Shown piece by piece: positions 1-5,030 of a DNA stretch of 8,213 bases. The position numbers and the translations under genes were made by a program. The stretch's first letter is position 1, and each line of letters starts with the position of its first letter. The notes beneath the pieces are model-generated. The model made no database searches. It had not been told where the DNA came from and saw only the letters and a list, made by a program, of their open reading frames with translations. The stretch lies in the NCBI GenBank assembly GCA_002493945.1, contig DLAL01000032.1, positions 1 to 8,213 on the forward strand, in the 5' to 3' direction. Origin of the DNA: Porphyromonadaceae bacterium UBA7048. GTDB taxonomy: Bacteria > Bacteroidota > Bacteroidia > Bacteroidales > Muribaculaceae.

Positions 1-6
1 GACCAT

Positions 7-315
7 ATGAAGAATCCTAAACTCATACGTGTGGACCACCTGTTGGCTTATTTGATAATGTATGGCGGGTATACTATTATCATTCTGTTTTACGTGTCCT
101 TGCTTCTGTGGATGGAAGGGGCGGGACTTTTATTGACAGGCGCTTTCACCTTACCTTTAATCATCATATACTTTTACATCAGCAATATTGTCGCAGCTGC
201 TGCCGAACTAAGAGGACCGGCTGTCATAGTCAATACAGTTATGTTAGTGCTATTGGTAACAGTGGGCATAGTATTTTACGTTGAAACTTATGACGGGCAT
301 ATGGAATTTCTTTAA
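7..315 (+). CDS. Small three-helix membrane protein, function unknown
   Basis: I do not recognise a family for this 102-residue protein. It has three hydrophobic segments, at about residues 12-35, 39-66 and 70-92, short polar ends and no signal peptide cleavage site, so it is probably an integral inner-membrane protein. The ATG at 7 is the first in the window, but the frame is open to the window edge (codons GAC CAT before it), so the true start could lie upstream. The gene is AT-rich compared with the suf genes. Its AYLIMYGGY motif (residues 14-22) and helix spacing resemble AYTILYAGY in the next gene, suggesting an old tandem duplication. No conserved catalytic residues are apparent. That it is a real gene is inferred from length, hydrophobic pattern and the similar neighbour. 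Confidence 0.6.
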   Translation: MKNPKLIRVDHLLAYLIMYGGYTIIILFYVSLLLWMEGAGLLLTGAFTLPLIIIYFYISNIVAAAAELRGPAVIVNTVMLVLLVTVGIVFYVETYDGHMEFL

Positions 316-346
316 TCATCATGTACTCTTTTTGAAACTTATTTAT

Positions 347-625
347 ATGGAAACATTCACAGACAAAGAACTCAAGAATCTGGTAAGATGGACTGCTTAC
401 ACAATTCTTTATGCCGGTTATATCTGTGTTCTAGTGGATTATCTAATCAAAGTATACCATGGGGACGTCAGTTTTGACATGAACACTGCGCTATGTATTA
501 GTCCGTATCTGATGCTTGTCGGTGCGTTTGCAAAGGTAGTGGTGCCGTTAAGAATTGTATTCATTGTGCTGTCACTCCTGATTCTGACGATATTCCTGAT
601 ATATATGAGCTGTGGACCACGGTAG
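347..625 (+). CDS. Small membrane protein, diverged copy of the upstream gene
   Basis: This is a 92-residue protein of unknown function if translation starts at the ATG at 347. An in-frame ATG at 281 would add 22 residues but would overlap the upstream gene, so I prefer 347, which leaves a 31-nt gap after the upstream stop. A charged N-terminus (ETFTDKELKN) is followed by hydrophobic segments at about residues 15-35, 48-62 and 66-87, ending in a short CGPR tail. Six of nine residues match between AYTILYAGY (17-25) and AYLIMYGGY in the preceding gene, and both show the same helix-loop-helix-helix layout, so the two are probably paralogues in one transcript. Composition is AT-rich like its neighbour and unlike the suf operon. 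No promoter was seen in the 31-nt gap. Confidence 0.55.
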   Translation: METFTDKELKNLVRWTAYTILYAGYICVLVDYLIKVYHGDVSFDMNTALCISPYLMLVGAFAKVVVPLRIVFIVLSLLILTIFLIYMSCGPR

Positions 626-654
626 AAATTCACGCTCGGTAATACACAAATAAA

Positions 655-687
655 TTTGGTATTACTCTCGACTTATTCGTATCTTTG
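655..687 (+). promoter_or_regulatory. Promoter 1 (distal) of the cvpA-suf operon
   Basis: TTTG at 655-658 and TATCTTTG at 680-687, separated by 21 nt, match the Bacteroidetes primary sigma factor pattern TTTG-N19-21-TAnnTTTG. It belongs to the diverged module A, where the -33 element lies in the right arm of an imperfect hairpin built on GTAATAC (639-645) and GTATTAC (659-665). It would give the longest leader, reading through modules B and C. Whether it is active cannot be seen. Confidence 0.55.
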
Positions 688-727
688 ACTACTGTCTTAG
701 ATACTCACGCTCGCAAATCCAAATAGA

Positions 728-759
728 TTTGGATTTGGCTCGACTTATTCGTATCTTTG
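728..759 (+). promoter_or_regulatory. Promoter 2 (middle) of the cvpA-suf operon
   Basis: TTTG at 728-731, a 20-nt spacer and TATCTTTG at 752-759 fit the Bacteroidetes consensus. It is identical to promoter 3, displaced by exactly 72 bp. The -33 element lies in the right arm of the 11-bp palindrome at 714-737, so a protein bound there could block or modulate it. Confidence 0.65.
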
Positions 760-799
760 ACCACTGTCGAAGATACTCACGCTCGCAAATCCAAATAGA

Positions 800-831
800 T
801 TTGGATTTGGCTCGACTTATTCGTATCTTTG
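800..831 (+). promoter_or_regulatory. Promoter 3 (proximal) of the cvpA-suf operon
   Basis: TTTG at 800-803, a 20-nt spacer and TATCTTTG at 824-831 match the Bacteroidetes -33/-7 pattern. The predicted transcription start is near 838, giving a leader of about 16 nt to the cvpA ATG at 854. The -33 element overlaps the palindrome at 786-809 and the -7 element overlaps the outer GTATCTT arm (823-829). This is the most likely main promoter of the operon. Confidence 0.75.
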
Positions 832-853
832 CAGGTTCAATAATCACGTATAT

Positions 854-1342
854 ATGACTGCTGTCGACTATATAATTCTGGCGATACTTGTCATCGGTGC
901 CGTCACGGGTGCCATGAAAGGATTCCTGAACCAGCTGGGAGCCATCGCAGGCTTCATACTGGGCATCCTTGTCGCCCGGCTTTTCGGCGGAGATGTCGCT
1001 GCGTATCTTGTGCCGTCGGACTGCGAGTACGAGAGCCTTTACCATATGCTGGTCTATGTGCTGCTCTTCATCATCGTCTTTCTGTCGGTGCGGCTTATAG
1101 CCGGTATGTTCAGCAAGGCGCTCTCGGCTGTCAATATCCGCGGCATCGACCGCGTGGCCGGAGCCATCTTCCGTGTCGGGGTGTGGCTGGTGGTGATGAG
1201 TATAGCGGCGAATCTATGTTTTGCCGTGTCGCCTGACACGCGCAAGGTGTTTGCGCCGTCGCCGTCCAAGCCGTGGCGCGCCGCCGTCACCGACACTGCG
1301 CCTGCCCTGATGGGTTATTTAGCAACCGAAAGCAAGAAGTAA
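854..1342 (+). CDS. cvpA: CvpA-family membrane protein, first gene of the suf operon
   Basis: A 162-residue protein of the CvpA (colicin V production) family. These proteins have about four transmembrane helices and are tied to envelope homeostasis, with no known enzymatic activity. Helices lie at about residues 5-24, 27-45, 63-84 and 99-123. The opening VDYIILAILVIGAVTGAMKGF and the IRGIDRVAGAIFRVG loop leading into helix 4 fit the family, whose loops typically read L-N-R-L-x-G-A-I-F-G. A soluble tail of about 40 residues follows, rich in Pro, Ala and Lys. The ATG at 854 lies about 16 nt after the predicted transcription start. The stop is 13 nt before sufB, so co-transcription with the Fe-S genes is very likely. 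The biochemical role here is unknown. Confidence 0.88.
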   Translation: MTAVDYIILAILVIGAVTGAMKGFLNQLGAIAGFILGILVARLFGGDVAAYLVPSDCEYESLYHMLVYVLLFIIVFLSVRLIAGMFSKALSAVNIRGIDRVAGAIFRVGVWLVVMSIAANLCFAVSPDTRKVFAPSPSKPWRAAVTDTAPALMGYLATESKK

Positions 1343-1355
1343 TTGTTATCTCTTC

Positions 1356-2837
1356 ATGATGAATGATACAACTCCACAAGTCCCGGCGACTCCTTCTGAA
1401 AGCGAGCAGGTGATATCGCAGGCTACGTCGGGCGAATATAAATACGGATTTACCTCCGACATCGACACCGACATCATTCCGGCCGGACTGAGCGAGGAGG
1501 TGGTGCGCCTGATTTCGCGGAAAAAGGGCGAGCCGGAGTGGCTCCTCGACTTCCGCCTGAAGGCGTTCCGCTACTGGCTCACGCTCACGCCGCCCGACTG
1601 GGCGCACCTCGACATCCCGCCTATCGACTTCCAGTCTATCAGCTACTTCGCCGCGCCCAAGTCGAAGACGGCTCCGAAGAGTCTCGAGGAGGTCGACCCG
1701 GCGCTGATAGATACGTTCAACCGCCTCGGCATCCCTATCGAGGAGCAGAAGGCTCTCTCGGGCATGGCTGTCGACGCCGTGATGGACTCCGTCTCGGTCA
1801 AGACCACGCACAAGGAGCGTCTGGCCGAGCTGGGCATCATATTCTGCTCGTTCAGCGAGGCTGTGCGCGAGTACCCCGATCTGGTGCGCAAGTATCTGGG
1901 CAAGGTGGTGAGCTACCGCGACAATTTCTACGCCGCCCTCAACTCGGCGGTGTTCTCCGACGGGTCGTTCGTCTATATCCCCAAGGGCGTGCGCTGCCCG
2001 ATGGAGCTGTCGACCTACTTCCGCATCAATGCCTCGGGCACGGGTCAGTTCGAGCGCACGCTCATCGTGGCCGACGACGATGCCTACGTGAGCTATCTCG
2101 AGGGATGCACGGCGCCGATGCGCGACGAGAACCAGCTCCATGCCGCAATCGTGGAGATCATCGTCGAGGAGCGGGCCGAGGTGAAGTACTCGACCGTGCA
2201 GAACTGGTATGCCGGCGACGCGCAGGGGCGCGGCGGCGTCTACAACTTCGTGACCAAGCGCGGACTCTGCCGCGGCGACTACTCGAAGCTGTCGTGGACG
2301 CAGGTGGAGACCGGTTCGGCCATCACGTGGAAGTATCCGTCGTGCATACTCGCCGGCGAGGGCTCGGTAGGGGAGTTTTACTCCGTGGCCGTGACCAACA
2401 ACCGCCAGCAGGCCGACACGGGCACGAAGATGATTCATACGGGCTCGAACACGCGTTCGACCATAGTGTCGAAGGGTATTTCGGCCGGCTGCAGCCAGAA
2501 CAGCTACCGCGGTCTGGTGAAGGTGGCCAAGGACGCCACGGGCGTGCGCAACTATACGTCGTGCGACTCGCTCCTGCTGAGCGACACATGCGGCGCGCAT
2601 ACCTTCCCCGTCATAGACGTGGCCAATCCCACCGCCGTGGTGGAGCACGAGGCCACGACGTCGAAAATCTCCGAGCAGCAGATATTCTACTGCAACCAGC
2701 GCGGCATCCCCACCGAGGAGGCCGTGGCGCTTATCGTCAACGGCTACGCGCGCGAGGTGATGAACAAGCTCCCGATGGAGTTCGCCGTCGAGGCGCAGAA
2801 GCTGCTGGCCATCACGCTGGAGAACAGCGTGGGCTGA
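1356..2837 (+). CDS. sufB: Fe-S cluster assembly scaffold protein SufB
   Basis: SufB is the scaffold subunit of the cytoplasmic SufB-SufC2-SufD complex, where sulfur from SufS and iron are built into Fe-S clusters. The 493-residue length fits the family. Recognisable family blocks in order are SDGSFVYIPKGVRCPMELS, YLEGCTAPMRDENQLHAA, VKYSTVQNWY, ETGSAITWKYPSCIL, QQADTGTKMIHTGSNT, SKGISAGCSQNSYRGLVK and VEHEATTSKI. Cys403 (in YTSCDSL) corresponds to E. coli Cys405, the key sulfur acceptor, and His431/Glu432 to E. coli His433/Glu434. The C-terminal EFAVEAQKLLAITLENSVG is typical. Two adjacent ATGs (1356, 1359) are both possible starts; choosing the second removes one Met. The gene starts 13 nt after cvpA and a 34-nt gap separates it from sufC. 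Confidence 0.97.
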   Translation: MMNDTTPQVPATPSESEQVISQATSGEYKYGFTSDIDTDIIPAGLSEEVVRLISRKKGEPEWLLDFRLKAFRYWLTLTPPDWAHLDIPPIDFQSISYFAAPKSKTAPKSLEEVDPALIDTFNRLGIPIEEQKALSGMAVDAVMDSVSVKTTHKERLAELGIIFCSFSEAVREYPDLVRKYLGKVVSYRDNFYAALNSAVFSDGSFVYIPKGVRCPMELSTYFRINASGTGQFERTLIVADDDAYVSYLEGCTAPMRDENQLHAAIVEIIVEERAEVKYSTVQNWYAGDAQGRGGVYNFVTKRGLCRGDYSKLSWTQVETGSAITWKYPSCILAGEGSVGEFYSVAVTNNRQQADTGTKMIHTGSNTRSTIVSKGISAGCSQNSYRGLVKVAKDATGVRNYTSCDSLLLSDTCGAHTFPVIDVANPTAVVEHEATTSKISEQQIFYCNQRGIPTEEAVALIVNGYAREVMNKLPMEFAVEAQKLLAITLENSVG

Positions 2838-2871
2838 GTTTTATCAACACAAAAACGTATTAGACTGAAAT

Positions 2872-3639
2872 ATGAGCGACGAATTACTGAAAGTCACCGA
2901 CCTCCACGCCGGCATCGAGGGCAAGGAGATACTCCGTGGCATCAATCTCACCATACGGCCCGGCGAAGTCCACGCCATCATGGGTCCCAACGGGTCAGGC
3001 AAGAGCACTCTCTCGGGCGTCCTCGCCGGTGATCCGCGATTCACCGTCACTTCCGGACAGGCCGTCTTCCACGGCGTGGACCTGCTCAGCCTCTCGCCCG
3101 AGGACCGCAGCCACGAGGGCCTCTTCCTCTCCTTCCAGTATCCGGTGGAGATTCCGGGCGTGACGATGGTCAACTTCATGCGTGCCGCCGTAAACGCCAA
3201 GCGCAAGTATCTCAACGAGCCGCCGCTGTCGGCCAACGAGTTCCTGAAGATGATGCGCCAGAAGCGCGCCATCGTCGAGCTTGACAACAAGCTGGCCTCG
3301 CGCTCGGTGAACGAAGGCTTCTCCGGCGGCGAGAAGAAGCGCAACGAGATTTTCCAGATGGCTGTCCTCGAGCCGCGCCTGTCGATACTCGACGAGACCG
3401 ACTCGGGCCTTGACATCGACGCGCTCCGCATAGTGGCCGGCGGTGTCAACAAGCTCCGCACCGGGCAGAACGCAACCATAGTCATCACCCACTACCAGCG
3501 CCTGCTCGACTACATCAAGCCCGACGTCGTACACATATTATATAAGGGACGCATCGTCTACACGGGCGGCCCCGAACTGGCTCTCGAACTCGAGGAGAAG
3601 GGCTACGACTGGATTAAGGAACAAGTTGACAATAATTGA
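2872..3639 (+). CDS. sufC: Fe-S cluster assembly ATPase SufC
   Basis: SufC is the ABC-type ATPase that binds SufB and SufD and drives the conformational change needed for cluster assembly; it is soluble and not a transporter. The 255-residue protein has an intact Walker A motif GPNGSGKST (residues 38-46), a Q-loop in LSFQYP, the signature FSGGEKKRNE beginning at Phe150, Walker B LSILDETDSGLD with Asp174 and Glu175, and the switch His207 in ITHYQRLLDYI. FSGGEKKRNE and DETDSGLDIDAL are hallmarks of SufC as opposed to other ABC ATPases. The ATG at 2872 gives the normal family N-terminus. The stop is two nucleotides before the sufD ATG, consistent with translational coupling. Confidence 0.97.
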   Translation: MSDELLKVTDLHAGIEGKEILRGINLTIRPGEVHAIMGPNGSGKSTLSGVLAGDPRFTVTSGQAVFHGVDLLSLSPEDRSHEGLFLSFQYPVEIPGVTMVNFMRAAVNAKRKYLNEPPLSANEFLKMMRQKRAIVELDNKLASRSVNEGFSGGEKKRNEIFQMAVLEPRLSILDETDSGLDIDALRIVAGGVNKLRTGQNATIVITHYQRLLDYIKPDVVHILYKGRIVYTGGPELALELEEKGYDWIKEQVDNN

Positions 3640-3641
3640 CG

Positions 3642-5030
3642 ATGAGCAAGTACGCACAAGTATTCGGACAGTATCTCGACCTCTGCCGTCAGGTGGAAGG
3701 TCGGCGTGCGGCGGCTCCGCTGATAGCCCGGCTCAACAAGGCCGGTGCCGAGGCGCTGGGCCGCATCGCCGGAAAATACCGTCCCGACCCTATGGCCGTG
3801 CCGCAGACACGGCCCGACAGCCTCTTCGCTCCCGACTACGGCGTCAACCTGATGCGCGTCGACCTGCCTGTCGATGCCGCCGCGGCATTCCGCTGCGGTG
3901 TGCCGAATCTCAACAGCTATGTGGGCATCGTGGCCAACGACGCTTTCCACCCCACGCACAGCCTTCAGTCGCTGCCCGAGGGCCTCACCGTATGCTCTCT
4001 CTCAGCCGTGCCGGAGCACCTTGTGGAAAAAGTTATCAACATACTTATCCACATTGTTGATAACTCTGTTGAAACAGGCGACCCCACCGAGGCCCTGAAC
4101 GCCCTGCTGCTGAGCGACGGCATACTTATCCACGCCGCCGCAGGCGTGAAGGTCGACAAGGCCGTGCAGATAGTCAACATCTCCAACCCGGCCACTCCCA
4201 TGCTCGCGCCGCGCCGCGTAGTGGTCATCGCCGAGGACGACGCCGGGCTGAAGGTGCTCCTGTGCGACCACTCGCAGGCTCCGACTGTGGAGCATCTCAG
4301 CGTGGAGTGCGTGAGCGTTGATGCTGCAAAAGGCTCCTCCATAGAGATTTACGACATAGAAGAAGGACAGCCCACCTCGCGCCGTGCCTGGCGCCTCAAT
4401 GCCCGTCAGGCCGACAGCTCGCGTCTGTCCGTGGCCACCGCCTTCCTGCAGGGCGGCATATCGGGCAACGGATTCCACGTCGAGTGCACGGGCGACCACA
4501 CCCAGACGTCGCTCAGCGGCCTTGCCATCTGCGCCTGTGGACAAGTTGTTGATAACTCCGTCACACTTGTGCATAAAGGTCTCCACGGCACAAGCCGCCA
4601 GAACTTCAAGAGCGCGCTCTACGATGATGCGCGCGGCGGATTCGGCGGCAAGATTGTCGTCGCTCCAGGCGCCATGTTCACCGATGCGGCGCAGTCCAAC
4701 AAAAACCTGATTATCGGCGACGACGCACGCATGAGTACGGCGCCGCAGCTCGAGATATACTGCGACGAAGTCAAGTGCAGCCACGGAGCCACCACAGGCA
4801 GTCTTGACGACCGGGCCATGTTCTACATGCAGAGCCGCGGCATCCCGGCCGAGGAGGCGCGCCGCATGCTCACGCAGTCGTTCATGAGCGATGTGGTCGA
4901 CAGCATCTCTTTCGAAGTGCTGCGCCAGCGCATGCACGTGCTGGTGGAGAAACGTCTCTCCGGTGCGGCCGCCTCGTGCGATACATGCGCCACAGCATGC
5001 GGCAGTCAGCCATTAAACACTGAATTATGA
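3642..5030 (+). CDS. sufD: Fe-S cluster assembly protein SufD
   Basis: SufD is the SufB paralogue that pairs with SufB and SufC and is needed for iron acquisition during cluster assembly. The protein has 462 residues from the ATG at 3642, two nucleotides after sufC. An in-frame TTG at 3636 would add two residues but is a poorer start. Family blocks include EALNALLLSDGILIHAAAG, KAVQIVNIS, the HGTSRQNFK-containing block, GGKIVVAPGA and LEIYCDEVKCSHGATTGSLDDRAMFYMQSRGI. Cys379 and His381 (KCSHGAT) match E. coli Cys358 and His360. The C-terminus ends in a Cys-rich tail, Cys446-X2-Cys449-X3-Cys453. Two stretches of unusually AT-rich codons (residues 127-145 and 299-312) coincide with DnaA-box-like clusters. 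The stop overlaps the sufS start as ATGA. Confidence 0.95.
   Translation: MSKYAQVFGQYLDLCRQVEGRRAAAPLIARLNKAGAEALGRIAGKYRPDPMAVPQTRPDSLFAPDYGVNLMRVDLPVDAAAAFRCGVPNLNSYVGIVANDAFHPTHSLQSLPEGLTVCSLSAVPEHLVEKVINILIHIVDNSVETGDPTEALNALLLSDGILIHAAAGVKVDKAVQIVNISNPATPMLAPRRVVVIAEDDAGLKVLLCDHSQAPTVEHLSVECVSVDAAKGSSIEIYDIEEGQPTSRRAWRLNARQADSSRLSVATAFLQGGISGNGFHVECTGDHTQTSLSGLAICACGQVVDNSVTLVHKGLHGTSRQNFKSALYDDARGGFGGKIVVAPGAMFTDAAQSNKNLIIGDDARMSTAPQLEIYCDEVKCSHGATTGSLDDRAMFYMQSRGIPAEEARRMLTQSFMSDVVDSISFEVLRQRMHVLVEKRLSGAAASCDTCATACGSQPLNTEL
4022..4076. other. DnaA-box-like cluster 1, inside sufD
   Basis: Four 9-mers resembling DnaA boxes lie within 42 bp: TGTGGAAAA at 4022-4030 (minus strand TTTTCCACA), TTATCAACA at 4033-4041, the perfect box TTATCCACA at 4045-4053, and TGTTGATAA at 4055-4063 (minus strand TTATCAACA). 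A weaker fifth, TGTTGAAAC, lies at 4067-4075. Starts are 11, 12, 10 and 12 bp apart, close to one helical turn. The two inner TTATCAACA copies form an 11-bp inverted repeat (4031-4041 and 4055-4065) centred on the perfect box. The match to the bacterial DnaA consensus TTWTNCACA is seen directly; DnaA binding is inferred. Confidence 0.65.
4126..4134 (+). other. Single DnaA-box-like site between the two clusters
   Basis: TTATCCACG matches eight of nine positions of the perfect DnaA box. It lies in sufD, where it encodes part of GILIHA. Alone it would be meaningless; it is listed because it falls between the two clusters. Confidence 0.3.
4536..4576. other. DnaA-box-like cluster 2, inside sufD
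   Basis: Three minus-strand 9-mers: TGTGGACAA at 4536-4544 (TTGTCCACA), TGTTGATAA at 4547-4555 (TTATCAACA) and TGTGCATAA at 4568-4576 (TTATGCACA, a perfect TTATNCACA box). Starts are 11 and 21 bp apart, which keeps them on one face of the helix. A 13-bp sequence, TTGTTGATAACTC, is identical in cluster 1 (4054-4066) and here (4546-4558) and produces the pentapeptide VDNSV in both places. The VDN part is expected from the SufD family, so some of this sequence is protein-constrained. Confidence 0.55.

Larger units (their letters stand above)
629..831 (+). repeat. Tandem array of three promoter-bearing repeat modules, 72-bp period
   Basis: Three modules follow each other between the small membrane genes and cvpA: A at 629-687, B at 703-759 and C at 775-831. 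B and C are identical over 57 bp. The 15-nt spacers 688-702 and 760-774 differ at three positions. A shares the flanks CACGCTCG and CTCGACTTATTCGTATCTTTG but has a different central stem and lies 75 rather than 72 bp before B. In B and C the centre is a perfect 11-bp inverted repeat, CAAATCCAAAT-AG-ATTTGGATTTG (786-809 in C), flanked by an outer AAGATAC/GTATCTT pair (770-776 and 823-829; one mismatch in B). The array looks able to gain or lose units by slippage or recombination. Confidence 0.9.

Noticed and set aside
31..39. GTGGACCAC occurring at 31-39 and again at 612-620, near both ends of the small membrane gene pair
   Set aside because: A 9-bp match, one copy inside a coding region, is too short to claim as an attachment or target-site repeat.
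689..1045. Minus-strand frame encoding a repeated peptide (KIRISRAKSKSIWICEREYLRQ-like)
   Set aside because: The peptide repeat is the translation of the 72-bp promoter array, and the rest is antisense to cvpA. There is no independent sign of coding.
854..1342. A colicin or bacteriocin export role for the CvpA-family gene
   Set aside because: The family name is historical. No bacteriocin precursor, immunity gene or exporter is nearby, and the context is Fe-S assembly.
1287..2648. Long 453-residue minus-strand open frame antisense to sufB
   Set aside because: It is a shadow of GC-rich sufB codons, with His/Arg/Val/Ala-rich composition and no recognisable domain.
1538..2863. Long 441-residue plus-strand frame overlapping sufB
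   Set aside because: It is an out-of-frame reading of sufB, Arg- and Gly-rich, with no family resemblance; sufB itself has complete conserved motifs.
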